The translations under genes and the position numbers were made by a program. From contig NZ_AP014624.1 of the NCBI RefSeq assembly GCF_000829375.1, positions 3,162,001-3,226,000 of the forward strand: a stretch of 64,000 bases of DNA. The letters run 5' to 3'. Origin of the DNA: Chryseobacterium sp. StRB126 (lineage in GTDB: Bacteria > Bacteroidota > Bacteroidia > Flavobacteriales > Weeksellaceae). Numbering within the stretch: the stretch's first letter is position 1; each line of letters begins with the position of its first letter. The notes under the pieces were generated by a model that was not told the origin of the DNA, did not search any database, and saw nothing but the letters and a program-made list of their open reading frames with translations. This document shows, piece after piece, positions 44,614-52,758 of the stretch.

Positions 44614-45108
44614 TTAGTTAAGGTTAGATTTGTTGATATAATTTTGAACTAATTCGTTTTGAGCTTCCGTGTTATCTAACTTTTGTTTCAAGATAGATTC
44701 TGCAATGTTTACAGATAAAGCACCGATCTGAGTTTTGATGTCTGCCATTGCAGCATTTTTCTCAGCATTGATTGTTTGCTTAGCAGCTTCAATAAGTTTA
44801 TCTCCTTCCGCTTTAGCAACATCTTTAGCTTCACCTACGATTCTGTCTTTAATTTCTCTAGCTTCTTTAAGGATAGCGTCTCTTTCGATTTTAGCTTCAC
44901 GAATGATTCTTTCGTTGTCAGCTTTAAGATCTTCCATCTCTTTTTTAGCCAATTTAGCTTGGTTTAATGCATCAACGATAGAAGTTTCTCTCTCATTAAC
45001 AGCATTTACAATTGGTTTCCAAGCGAATTTAGCTAGAAGAAATAATAGGATAACAAAAGTAAGGGTCATCCAAAACAAAAGTCCAATTCCAGGTTCAATA
45101 ATTCCCAT
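44614..45108 (-). CDS. atpF: ATP synthase b subunit
   Basis: The 164-residue stator subunit has one N-terminal transmembrane helix (about 9-27, LLFWMTLTFVILLFLLAKF), followed by a long charged coiled coil (about 35-150, Ala-Lys-Glu rich). It holds F1 to the membrane and lies between atpE and atpH in the operon. Confidence 0.94.
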   Translation of the reverse strand: MGIIEPGIGLLFWMTLTFVILLFLLAKFAWKPIVNAVNERETSIVDALNQAKLAKKEMEDLKADNERIIREAKIERDAILKEAREIKDRIVGEAKDVAKAEGDKLIEAAKQTINAEKNAAMADIKTQIGALSVNIAESILKQKLDNTEAQNELVQNYINKSNLN

Positions 45109-45158
45109 ATCTGTAAATTCTTTTTTTAAATGTTATTTTATGGATTGTTTTTTTTAAA

Positions 45159-45195
45159 ATTCTTAGCAGCAGCCAACCGCTTTACTGCTAAGAAT
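45159..45195 (-). other. Intercistronic hairpin after atpE
   Basis: ATTCTTAGCAG (45159-45169) and CTGCTAAGAAT (45185-45195), 11 perfect pairs with a 15-base loop. On the atp mRNA it has no T tract, so it is not a terminator but could protect the upstream atpE message or be a processing point. Confidence 0.45.
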
Positions 45196-45212
45196 GTTTT
45201 TTTGAGGATAGA

Positions 45213-45431
45213 TTACTTGATGAAAGCACCAAAGATGATCGCGATAAGACCAGCTCCTTCAATAAGACCAGCAGCAATAAGCATTGCTCCTTGAATCTTA
45301 CCAGCTTGTTCTGGTTGTCTAGCGATAGCGTCCATTGCGTGACCACCGATTTTACCGATACCTAGACCTACACCTAGTACTGCCAAACCGATACCTACGT
45401 AAATTAATCCTGCTCCTGTTGATAAATCCAT
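45213..45431 (-). CDS. atpE: ATP synthase c subunit
   Basis: The 72-residue proteolipid has two transmembrane helices around a polar loop (ARQPEQ). Glu58 in GLIEGAGLIAIIFG is the proton (or Na+) carrier. Helix 1 has the Gly-rich packing pattern GIGLAVLGVGLGIGKIGG. There is no clear Na+-binding signature (Gln/Thr set) in the helices, so protons are the likely ion. Confidence 0.96.
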   Translation of the reverse strand: MDLSTGAGLIYVGIGLAVLGVGLGIGKIGGHAMDAIARQPEQAGKIQGAMLIAAGLIEGAGLIAIIFGAFIK

Positions 45432-45482
45432 AATAAATAAATTATATTAGTTAAAAAATTATTTTTAAATTCTTTCTTTTAA

Positions 45483-46610
45483 TTAGTGAGCGTGCTCTTC
45501 GTGACCGTGCTCATGTTCGTGTTCTGCCACTGCGATTCCGATAAATAGTGCGGATAATACAGTGAAGATATATGCTTGCAATGCTGCTACCAATAATTCC
45601 AATACTGAAACGAATAGTGCTAATGGTACAGATGCAAATCCTAATAACGGAGTTTTGAAAATGAAGATCAATGAAACGATCGCCAAGATCATAATGTGTC
45701 CCGCTGTAACGTTAGCGAAAAGTCGCATCATTAAAGCGAAAGGCTTTGTAAAGATTCCGATAATCTCGATTGGAACCATAATTGGGTACAATAAGATTGG
45801 AACCGGCGGCATAAAGATGTGTTTCCAGTAATCTTTATTTGCACTGAATAATGTAATTAATAAGGTAATGATTGCTAATACTGCTGTGATTGCAATGTTA
45901 CCAGTAAGGTTTGCTCCAAAAGGGAAGAAAGGAATCAATCCAAAAAGGTTGTTAATCCAGATAAAGAAAAATGCAGTTAATAAATAAGGCATATATCTTT
46001 TATATTTAACAGACCCGATGTTTGGAATAGCCACCTCGTCTCTGATAAACACAATCACTGGCTCCATAAATTTCCCGATACCTTTTGGAAGTTGTGATTT
46101 TTTATAGTTTCTTGCCATTCCTATGAACACTACTGCCATAAAAAGTACTGACAAGAACATTGAAGCCGCGTTTTTTGTTACTGAAAGATCAAAAAACACT
46201 TCGTTTGATTTTTGCTTCCCACTGATGATTGAAAATAATGTAGCTTTCTCAACACCTTTAGTAGAAACTACCTGCCCGTGTTCTAAAGTATATCCATCAT
46301 GTTCGTGTCCGTGAGCAATACTACTAGAAAGAAAAGTATGCCAGCCTTCATTATCTTTGATGATAACAGGCAAAGGGATAGAAACGTGATGTTCTTCACC
46401 ACTGTCATCTTTTGTAGTCCATAAATGCCATTCATTAGAATCACCAATGTGTTCCATGATCATCGTGGTCGCATTGAAGCCGTCTTTCACTTCTTTGTTC
46501 TCTACTTTTTCCGCTGATTTCTCTCCTTCAGATTCGTGTTGAGCAGAAGCTAAACTGCTTATAAACACAAATAAAAATGCGAAAAATAATGAAGAAATTT
46601 TTCTGTTCAT
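45483..46610 (-). CDS. atpB: ATP synthase a subunit
   Basis: The 375-residue membrane subunit provides the proton half-channels. The essential Arg is in ALMMRLFANVTAGHIM (about 289). It has an N-terminal signal peptide (MNRKISSLFFAFLFVFISSLASAQ) and a ~130-residue periplasmic-type extension, both typical of Bacteroidetes. Its C-terminus ends in a His-rich string (EHEHEHGHEEHAH), which may be a metal-binding quirk. A complete promoter lies upstream at 46631-46661, so it is the first gene of the operon. Confidence 0.96.
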   Translation of the reverse strand: MNRKISSLFFAFLFVFISSLASAQHESEGEKSAEKVENKEVKDGFNATTMIMEHIGDSNEWHLWTTKDDSGEEHHVSIPLPVIIKDNEGWHTFLSSSIAHGHEHDGYTLEHGQVVSTKGVEKATLFSIISGKQKSNEVFFDLSVTKNAASMFLSVLFMAVVFIGMARNYKKSQLPKGIGKFMEPVIVFIRDEVAIPNIGSVKYKRYMPYLLTAFFFIWINNLFGLIPFFPFGANLTGNIAITAVLAIITLLITLFSANKDYWKHIFMPPVPILLYPIMVPIEIIGIFTKPFALMMRLFANVTAGHIMILAIVSLIFIFKTPLLGFASVPLALFVSVLELLVAALQAYIFTVLSALFIGIAVAEHEHEHGHEEHAH

Positions 46611-46630
46611 ATCTCTTTTTTAATCGTGTG

Positions 46631-46661
46631 CAAATATATCGATTTTATTAAACTTTACCAA
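46631..46661 (-). promoter_or_regulatory. Promoter of the atp operon
   Basis: TATATTTG (46638-46631) on the minus strand with TTG (46661-46659) 20 bases upstream. The atpB ATG is 20 bases downstream. Confidence 0.75.
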
Positions 46662-46692
46662 TACTAAAAATTGATTTTTATCATCAAAAAAA

Positions 46693-46962
46693 TCAAGACT
46701 TATTAATGAGTTTTATTATGGGTAAATAAATAAGGAATGATGCGATAAGAAAACAGATCACTATAAAGAGAAAATTAGCTTTCGTCTTTTCTATTATAAT
46801 TAAAGAGATAATAAGCCATATCAAATCCTTAGAGAGGTTAATGACCAGAAATTTCATTCCTGCATCCTGTTTGCCGTACAAATATTTTTTAAATATTGTA
46901 TATACTATTATATTAAGGAATACTATTAATAATACAATAATAAAACTATCAAGAAAATTCAT
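46693..46962 (-). CDS. Small membrane protein upstream of atpB (AtpI-like by position)
   Basis: The 89-residue protein has about three hydrophobic helices (SFIIVLLIVFLNIIVY, IWLIISLIIIEK, FLFIVICFLIASFLIYLP) and a basic loop. It has no sequence motif that I recognise. Its place directly upstream of atpB, on the same strand, corresponds to the small subunit I-like gene in other ATP synthase operons. A separate promoter lies between it and atpB. The functional match is an inference from position and topology. Confidence 0.6.
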   Translation of the reverse strand: MNFLDSFIIVLLIVFLNIIVYTIFKKYLYGKQDAGMKFLVINLSKDLIWLIISLIIIEKTKANFLFIVICFLIASFLIYLPIIKLINKS

Positions 46963-46989
46963 GCTGCAAAAATAGGATTATAATTTTTG

Positions 46990-47295
46990 AAACAAAAGAA
47001 TTGTGAATTCTTCTATATTATAAGGATGGAAGCTGGGAGCTGGATGATGGAAGTTACTATTCCACAAAACCGCTGTTCAAATCGTTTTATTAAAAATACT
47101 CAATTTTTAAATTTAGAAAAAATATGTCATAAAAGAATCTTATTTACTATTATCTGCTTCAAAAAACCTCCCTGCTTCCAACTATTATAAAAACACTTTA
47201 GAAACCCTCCAAAACAATACTTAAAACAAACACATTTCATTTTATTGGCTAATAAAACCTCCCTTCTCCCCGCTTCCATCTTCCAACTTTAATCA
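46990..47295. repeat. Purine-rich interspersed repeats, no gene
   Basis: GGATGGAAGCTGGGAGCTGGATGATGGAAG (near 47025-47055) and its inverse forms CTCCCTGCTTCCAAC (near 47168) and CCCCGCTTCCATCTTCCAAC (near 47269-47289) are 'ggaagctgg' repeats scattered in many Chryseobacterium genomes. A short frame here is an artefact of the repeat. Confidence 0.55.
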
Positions 47296-47344
47296 AATCC
47301 ATATAATATTAAGTCTATCATACTCAGGTTTCTTAAAAATTCCT

Positions 47345-47352
47345 TATTTTTG
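47345..47352 (+). promoter_or_regulatory. Putative -7 box of ffh
   Basis: TATTTTTG fits TAnnTTTG, 23 bases before the ffh ATG. No clear -33 TTG is present. Confidence 0.5.
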
Positions 47353-47375
47353 CAAACCTATAATTTACAATAAAT

Positions 47376-48737
47376 ATGTTTAATAGTTTACAGGATAAAT
47401 TAGACAAGGCATTACATAATATTTCCGGACGTGGAAAAATTACTGAAATCAATGTAGCGGAAACCGTAAAGGAAATCCGTAGAGCACTGGTAGATGCTGA
47501 CGTTAACTATAAAGTAGCAAAGGATCTTACAAAAAGAGTTCAGGATAAGGCATTAGGCGAAAACGTTCTTACGTCCCTTACTCCGGGACAATTGATGACG
47601 AAAATCGTTCACGATGAGTTAGTAGACTTGATGGGAGGTTCTCAGGAAGGAATCAATCTTTCCGGAAAGCCATCTGTTATTCTTATCGCAGGTCTTCAGG
47701 GTTCAGGTAAGACTACTTTCTCCGGAAAGCTTGCTAATTATTTACAGACAAAAAGAAATAAAAAGCCTTTATTAGTGGCATGTGACGTTTACCGTCCTGC
47801 CGCGATTGACCAGCTGAAAGTATTAGGAGGGCAAATTAATGTTCCTGTTTATACTGAAGAAGGAGCTACAAACCCTTCTACTATTGCAGAAAATGCAATC
47901 AATTTTGCAAAGGCTAACAACCACGATGTAGTAATCGTGGATACCGCAGGTCGTTTAGCAATTGATGAGCAGATGATGAACGAGATCAAATCCGTACATT
48001 ATTTCATCAAACCACAGGAAACTCTTTTCGTAGTAGACTCTATGACTGGTCAGGATGCTGTGAATACTGCTAAGGCCTTCAACGATGCATTGAATTTTGA
48101 CGGAGTTGTTCTTACCAAACTAGATGGTGATACAAGAGGAGGTGCTGCTTTAACGATCCGTTCTGTAGTTGAAAAACCAATCAAATTTATCTCTACTGGA
48201 GAAAAAATGGAAGCCCTTGATGTTTTCTATCCGGAAAGGATGGCCGACAGAATCTTAGGAATGGGAGACGTTGTTTCCTTAGTAGAAAGAGCTCAGGAGC
48301 AGTTTGACGAAGAAGAAGCTAAAAAACTTCATAAGAAAATCGCTAAAAACGAGTTTGGTTTTGACGATTTCTTAAAACAGATCAACCAGATTAAAAAGAT
48401 GGGTAATATGAAAGACCTGATGGGAATGATTCCTGGGGTTGGAAAAGCCATCAAGGATGTAGAAATCAGTGATGATGCATTTAAGCACATTGAAGCGATT
48501 ATCTACTCTATGACGCCGGAAGAGAGAAGAAAACCTTCTATTATCAATACTCAGAGAAAAAACAGAATTGCAAGAGGGGCAGGAAGAAAGATTGAGGATG
48601 TAAACCAATTGATGAAACAATTTGATCAGATGGGTAAAATGATGAAAATGATGCAGGGACCTCAAGGAAAGCAGATGATGCAGATGATGAGCAAAATGCC
48701 GAATATGCCAGGAATGGGTGGAATGTTTGGTAAATAA
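47376..48737 (+). CDS. ffh: Signal recognition particle protein Ffh
   Basis: The 453-residue GTPase targets inner-membrane proteins with 4.5S RNA. The NG domain shows GLQGSGKTTFSGKLA (about 107-121), DVYRPAAIDQL, DTAGRLAIDEQMM (about 188) and TKLDGDTRGGAAL (about 245-257). The M domain (about 300-430) binds RNA and signal sequence, ending in a Met-rich tail (KMMKMMQGPQGKQMMQMM...). It is transcribed alone and ends in a shared terminator. Confidence 0.97.
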   Translation: MFNSLQDKLDKALHNISGRGKITEINVAETVKEIRRALVDADVNYKVAKDLTKRVQDKALGENVLTSLTPGQLMTKIVHDELVDLMGGSQEGINLSGKPSVILIAGLQGSGKTTFSGKLANYLQTKRNKKPLLVACDVYRPAAIDQLKVLGGQINVPVYTEEGATNPSTIAENAINFAKANNHDVVIVDTAGRLAIDEQMMNEIKSVHYFIKPQETLFVVDSMTGQDAVNTAKAFNDALNFDGVVLTKLDGDTRGGAALTIRSVVEKPIKFISTGEKMEALDVFYPERMADRILGMGDVVSLVERAQEQFDEEEAKKLHKKIAKNEFGFDDFLKQINQIKKMGNMKDLMGMIPGVGKAIKDVEISDDAFKHIEAIIYSMTPEERRKPSIINTQRKNRIARGAGRKIEDVNQLMKQFDQMGKMMKMMQGPQGKQMMQMMSKMPNMPGMGGMFGK

Positions 48738-48758
48738 TTCAAAATCAATCAAAATATA

Positions 48759-48789
48759 AAATCCGACTCAAAACTGAGTCGGATTTTTT
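48759..48789. terminator. Shared terminator of ffh and the beta-barrel gene
   Basis: AAATCCGACTCA (48759-48770) and TGAGTCGGATTT (48775-48786) with T runs on both strands. It lies between the convergent ends of ffh and the gene that ends at 48815. Confidence 0.85.
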
Positions 48790-48814
48790 GTTTTTTTATC
48801 TTTAAATAGGCTTA

Positions 48815-49474
48815 TTATTTATCAGATTTCTGAGCTTTCCCCTTGATAAAGTAAGAAAAACCAACATTAACCCCGAAAGTTTTAATATTCGTTTTAACAT
48901 CTGTATTCATAATAGTTTCCTTATTTGAAAACTGGTCATAAGAAACGCCTAAATTGATTCCTAAAGATGAAGTAGCCATATAAGTGACACCTCCCTTCAC
49001 TTTCCATGCCAAACCGTCTGTAGTAGTCTCTGTATCTCGCATTAATGAAAGATCAACCCCTTCATTATTGATATCTTGGTAAGCAGAATACTTTGTCTTA
49101 TTGGAAGCATATCCAATCCCTGCCCCTAAGAATGGTACAAACTTACTGGAATTAGTAAAATAATAAGTAGCCGTAGGCATTACAGAAAAAGTAGAATTTG
49201 TAGATTTAAGACCTTGATATTTAGTTGTAGTGTTAACATATCCTAAATCAATACCAACCGCTAATTTGTCTATGACAAAGTACCCTACGGAAGGAGTAAT
49301 TGAAAATGTGTTTACTTTTGGGCCATCAGTAGAGTTACTTCCTACTTTTACAGTCGTTGTAGTGTTGTTAAAACCCATTCCTGTGTTTCCGCTGATCACC
49401 CAGTCTCCTTTAGTCATTTGGGCATTAGAAAGCCCGAAAAGTGCTACTGCACCCGCTAATAATAGTTTTTTCAT
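48815..49474 (-). CDS. Outer-membrane beta-barrel protein
   Basis: The 219-residue product has a signal peptide (MKKLLLAGAVALFGLSNAQ) and an OmpX-like eight-stranded barrel: amphipathic strands such as KLAVGIDLGYVNTTTKY, FVPFLGAGIGYAS and FGVNVGFSYFIKG, with charged, Asn/Ser/Thr-rich loops. It should sit in the outer membrane. It follows the 49492 gene on the same strand after 17 bases, so the two are probably co-transcribed. Function within the family is unknown; porin or adhesion roles are possible. Confidence 0.8.
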   Translation of the reverse strand: MKKLLLAGAVALFGLSNAQMTKGDWVISGNTGMGFNNTTTTVKVGSNSTDGPKVNTFSITPSVGYFVIDKLAVGIDLGYVNTTTKYQGLKSTNSTFSVMPTATYYFTNSSKFVPFLGAGIGYASNKTKYSAYQDINNEGVDLSLMRDTETTTDGLAWKVKGGVTYMATSSLGINLGVSYDQFSNKETIMNTDVKTNIKTFGVNVGFSYFIKGKAQKSDK

Positions 49475-49491
49475 GATTATTAATTGAATGA

Positions 49492-50142
49492 TTAAAATTT
49501 ATATCCTATTCCAAGTTGTAAAAAGTTCATTTTTAGTTTTTCTCCATCTACAGGATCCTTAATCATATTCGTAAGACCAAAACTATAACGAGCATCTAAA
49601 AATAGACCTTTATAAATGGTATAATCCGCTCCTAGAAACAAACCGAACTCTGTAGACTTAAGACCGTCATCAAAGGTTTTTTCAAGGTATTTTTCACCTT
49701 CATTTAAAGCTGCCTGATTAGAAGCCGCTCCACTAACCTCCATCTTAACTTTTGTATTGGTTCTAAAGCTCACATATGGCCCTGCATAAAGCCCCAGTTC
49801 CGGCGTTGCATAATATCTTGCTGATACAGGAATCACAAGTCTGTTAAAATTAAGTTTTTCTGTTACTGTAACACCATAAGCGCTTACAACAGCCTTACCT
49901 CCCAGATTTGCATATTCCAATTCTCCCTGTAATGCAAATTTATTGTTGAATTTATGCTCAACCAATCCTCCAATATAGAAGCCTGATTTTGACTCCATAC
50001 CGGCTTTTATTCCTCCAATTTCAAAACTATCATCATTAGAGTTTAAGGTTGATAAAGCATAACCTGCTTTTACACCAAATTTAGTTTGTGCATTAAGCCC
50101 TGCAAACAGAGCGATTGCAGATGCTAATAAGAATTTTTTCAT
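49492..50142 (-). CDS. Outer-membrane beta-barrel protein (porin-like family)
   Basis: The 216-residue product has a signal peptide (MKKFLLASAIALFAGLNAQ) and begins TKFGVKAGYALSTL, an N-terminal motif of outer-membrane proteins in this family. Alternating strands run to a terminal aromatic-containing strand (FLQLGIGYKF), which is the usual OMP end signal (C-terminal Phe). It is related to the 51965 gene (both have KAGYxLSxL and ARYSFGLxNx-type strands). It shares a leader sequence (CAATTAATAATC before the ATG) with the 48815 gene, pointing to local duplication. Confidence 0.82.
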   Translation of the reverse strand: MKKFLLASAIALFAGLNAQTKFGVKAGYALSTLNSNDDSFEIGGIKAGMESKSGFYIGGLVEHKFNNKFALQGELEYANLGGKAVVSAYGVTVTEKLNFNRLVIPVSARYYATPELGLYAGPYVSFRTNTKVKMEVSGAASNQAALNEGEKYLEKTFDDGLKSTEFGLFLGADYTIYKGLFLDARYSFGLTNMIKDPVDGEKLKMNFLQLGIGYKF

Positions 50143-50169
50143 GATTATTAATTGTTTTTTTATGTGAAA

Positions 50170-50197
50170 AAAGCCCCAAGAAAATCTTAGGGCTTTA
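50170..50197 (-). terminator. Terminator after the 50217 gene
   Basis: GCCC-C-AAGA and TCTT-A-GGGC with one wobble on the minus strand and flanking T and A runs, 20 bases after the stop at 50217. Confidence 0.75.
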
Positions 50198-50216
50198 TTG
50201 CTATATGCTTTGTTTA

Positions 50217-50867
50217 TTATTTTGCAAATACATACTTAACTCCGAAAGTTACAGCCTTTAAGTTTAAACCGAAGTTGTAATCGTTAACTCTCTTAGCTCC
50301 GTCAACATCTACTTTAGAAGTATTGTATCCGAATTCTCCGATAGTAGCTTCGATAGTCCAGTTTTTGTTTAAGAAATAATCTAAACCTGGCTTAACGTTA
50401 ACACCGATTGAAGTGTAGTTATTTTTAGTAGAAGCAGAAGTAACAGTTGTGTTTCCTCCGTTTGTAGTTGTAGCAGTCCCTTCTACTTTATTTTGACCGA
50501 ATTCCATAGGAACTTCTAATTGACCGAAGATATATAGTTTGTCAGCTAAAGTCCAGTACTTTCTTACGAAAGGAGCTACAACAAATGCTGGCTTAGATTT
50601 TTCAATCTCAGTTACAGTATTTCCACTTGTAAGAGTTTCAGTATTTTTACCATTTTTGTAACCTAAACCTAAACCTACTGCTAAGTTAGTGTTTACGAAA
50701 TATCCTACAGTTGGAAGAACTTTAATGCTTTCTACTTTACTGTTATCATTGTTATCTTCTGTTTGAGAATAGCTAACTTGTCCTGATAAATATGTAGTTC
50801 CTTTAGCAATCTGAGCGTTTGATAAACCAAAAAGTGCAACAGCACCCGCTAATAATACTTTTTTCAT
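50217..50867 (-). CDS. Outer-membrane beta-barrel protein, paralogue
   Basis: The 216-residue product has a signal peptide (MKKVLLAGAVALFGLSNAQ) that differs from that of the 48815 gene in one residue, which shows shared ancestry. Strand-like segments alternate (YLSGQVSYSQ, NTNLAVGLGLGYKNGK, KPGLDYFLNKNWTIEATIG, NFGLNLKAVTFGVKYVFAK), ending in an aromatic C-terminal strand. It should be an OmpX-like outer-membrane barrel. TAAATTTG at 50903-50896 on the minus strand, 28 bases from the ATG, is a likely -7 box. A terminator at 50170-50197 separates it from the next gene. Confidence 0.8.
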   Translation of the reverse strand: MKKVLLAGAVALFGLSNAQIAKGTTYLSGQVSYSQTEDNNDNSKVESIKVLPTVGYFVNTNLAVGLGLGYKNGKNTETLTSGNTVTEIEKSKPAFVVAPFVRKYWTLADKLYIFGQLEVPMEFGQNKVEGTATTTNGGNTTVTSASTKNNYTSIGVNVKPGLDYFLNKNWTIEATIGEFGYNTSKVDVDGAKRVNDYNFGLNLKAVTFGVKYVFAK

Positions 50868-51267
50868 TTTAAAAATTTTTAATACTTTCTGGAGGCAAAT
50901 TTACAGTGGTCTCCACTAATATTAAAATTTGTTAATGTGATTAATATCATTGTTAAAATTTAAGACATTATAAAAATAAATCATATTAACGAGAGTCTTT
51001 TGAGTTTTTCACAATTTTATGAATAAAAAAATCTTAATTTGACACCCAGAGCCCAATATGTTTGATTTTTAAAATTTATAAACTTTAGTGAAATCAGCTT
51101 AAATTGGCAAAATGCAGCAAAAACAGTCTTGTTAAAATGTTAATTTTTAAGGAATTAACTAAAAAAAATCAAACAAATGTTTATAATTAAAGTTTAAACC
51201 ACCGTCTCAAAGTAGTACAACAGAGCTACATAGCTAAATTCTATGATACCTACTGTAGCATATTCTA
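50868..51267. other. Intergenic gap, no gene seen
   Basis: AT-rich DNA with the -7 box of the 50217 gene near 50900. The stretch GTTTAAACCACCGTCTC near 51193 resembles the repeat near 61940. No reading frame is convincing. Confidence 0.5.
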
Positions 51268-51302
51268 ATAAGAAACTCCGGCTTTTGACCGGAGTTTCTT
51301 AT
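51268..51302 (-). terminator. Terminator after the 51321 gene
   Basis: ATAAGAAACTCCGG (51268-51281) and CCGGAGTTTCTTAT (51289-51302), a perfect 14-base-pair stem, 18 bases after the stop at 51321. Confidence 0.8.
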
Positions 51303-51320
51303 ATTAATTGCAATATGTGC

Positions 51321-51818
51321 TTATTTAATATAGAAGTTGTATCCTAAGTTAACAGCACCTACATTCCAGTCTTCTCTGTACCAACCATGGTCACGTCTGT
51401 TACTGATAGACTGATATCCTATGTACAATTCTCCTTTAGACATCTGGTATCCGAATTTAGGTTGCGCATAGAAACCACCATCTACGCCATCTTTCGTAGA
51501 AATTCCATATCCTAGGTCTAATCCAACAAAGATAGGAGCTCCCTTAAATTTATATTTTCCGGAAACCGCTACAGGAATAAATCCAAAATCATCAAAGTGG
51601 TCTTTTCCAAAGAAATGAGAATATCCTGTTGCTACCCCAAGGTCAAAACCTTTAGCAATATTCCACATATAAGCTCCATCTACTCCAAGTGTAAACGAAG
51701 ATACATTGCTTGCATCAGATACAGGAACACCAATGTGTCCACCTAATTTTAAACCTTCCTGCGCTTGAGCAGCACCTCCTAAAAGTGCAAAAGCACCTAC
51801 TAATAATAGCTTTTTCAT
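51321..51818 (-). CDS. Small outer-membrane beta-barrel protein
   Basis: The 165-residue product has a signal peptide (MKKLLLVGAFALLGGAAQAQ) and about eight beta-strands (GHIGVPVSDASNVSSF, YMWNIAKGFDLGVATGY, GLDLGYGISTKDGVDGG, WNVGAVNLGYNFYIK at the end). It belongs to the same family as its neighbours but is shorter and more divergent. The TACTTTTG box at 51850-51843 on the minus strand is 24 bases from the ATG. Confidence 0.78.
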   Translation of the reverse strand: MKKLLLVGAFALLGGAAQAQEGLKLGGHIGVPVSDASNVSSFTLGVDGAYMWNIAKGFDLGVATGYSHFFGKDHFDDFGFIPVAVSGKYKFKGAPIFVGLDLGYGISTKDGVDGGFYAQPKFGYQMSKGELYIGYQSISNRRDHGWYREDWNVGAVNLGYNFYIK

Positions 51819-51906
51819 TTTTTAAGTTTAAATTTTACGGTTCAAAAGTACTAATTATTTTTATCACAGGAGTATATTTATATGATTCCTATTCTTCAAA
51901 ACAAAA

Positions 51907-51934
51907 AAAAACAGGACAAATTTGTCCTGTTTTT
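51907..51934 (-). terminator. Terminator after the 51965 gene
   Basis: The 28-base perfect palindrome AAAAACAGGACAAA/TTTGTCCTGTTTTT ends in T runs on both strands. It lies 30 bases past the stop at 51965. Confidence 0.8.
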
Positions 51935-51964
51935 GTTATGATCGTATTTCTTAAATCTTTAGGA

Positions 51965-52642
51965 TTATTTCCCTCCGAATTTGAAACCTACACCTACTTG
52001 AATGAAGCTATTTTTTAATGTTCCATTTTCCCCGTCTTCTTTTTTAGCAAGGTTAGAGACCCCTAAATTATATCTGGCATCAAAAAACAATCCGTTTTCA
52101 AGTGTATATTCAGCACCAACAAATGGAGCTAAATTTAGTTTATTCATGTGCTCTTTCACATCTGTAGTTGTAGTTTCTGATTCAGAAAATGCTTGTCCTA
52201 GAGCTGATCCTGATAATTCTGTTGTTGATTTAATTTTTGCAGAAATAATAATGCCTACATTAAGACCTACTCCGAAAGCTAAATTCTCAGTAGCATAATA
52301 TTTAGCACTGATAGGAATTTGGACAGTTCCCAGTTTCCAATCTGTTTTTTCAGTACCCGTTACATTTACTCCTGCTTCGGTAAAAGCAACAGCTTCTTCT
52401 TGCTTACCTCCAAGTGGAGAATATAAAACCTCCCCTTGTACCGCAAATTTATCACTCAACTTATATTCAGCCATTGCCCCAGCATAGAAAGTAGATTTTG
52501 CATCAAATTTGTAAGTAGTTCCTTCACCTGTTGCCTTAAGCATAGATAAAGAGTAACCAGCTTTAGGTCCAAATTTAAATTCCTGAGCGTTTGCGTTGAT
52601 TCCCAATACAGCTACAGCTGCAATAAGTAAAAAATTTTTCAT
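51965..52642 (-). CDS. Outer-membrane beta-barrel protein (porin-like family)
   Basis: The 225-residue product has a signal peptide (MKNFLLIAAVAVLGINANAQ) and the family start EFKFGPKAGYSLSML. Strands alternate to the end (FFDARYNLGVSNL, FIQVGVGFKFGGK). It is closely related to the 49492 gene (KAGYxLSxL near the N-terminus, ARYxxGxxNx near the C-terminus, overall pattern). A complete promoter lies upstream, and a terminator follows. Confidence 0.82.
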   Translation of the reverse strand: MKNFLLIAAVAVLGINANAQEFKFGPKAGYSLSMLKATGEGTTYKFDAKSTFYAGAMAEYKLSDKFAVQGEVLYSPLGGKQEEAVAFTEAGVNVTGTEKTDWKLGTVQIPISAKYYATENLAFGVGLNVGIIISAKIKSTTELSGSALGQAFSESETTTTDVKEHMNKLNLAPFVGAEYTLENGLFFDARYNLGVSNLAKKEDGENGTLKNSFIQVGVGFKFGGK

Positions 52643-52670
52643 TGTTAATTAGTTATACATTTAAGGATTG

Positions 52671-52701
52671 CAAAACTAATTATTTTTTTCAAATTAACAA
52701 A
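52671..52701 (-). promoter_or_regulatory. Promoter of the 51965 gene
   Basis: TAGTTTTG (52678-52671) on the minus strand with TTTG (52701-52698) 19 bases upstream, an exact match to the Bacteroidetes consensus. The ATG is 28 bases downstream. Confidence 0.7.
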
Positions 52702-52758
52702 TTTTAAGAGAAAATTTAAAGTTAACAAAAGGTTAATGGAACTTTTACCTATTCAGGA

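Noticed and set aside
46987..47190. Plus-strand frame of 67 residues upstream of ffh
   Set aside because: It lies in purine-rich repeats with no ribosome-binding or family features.
51252..51350. Short plus-strand frame running through the terminator after the 51321 gene
   Set aside because: It is composed largely of the terminator hairpin and the antisense of the gene.
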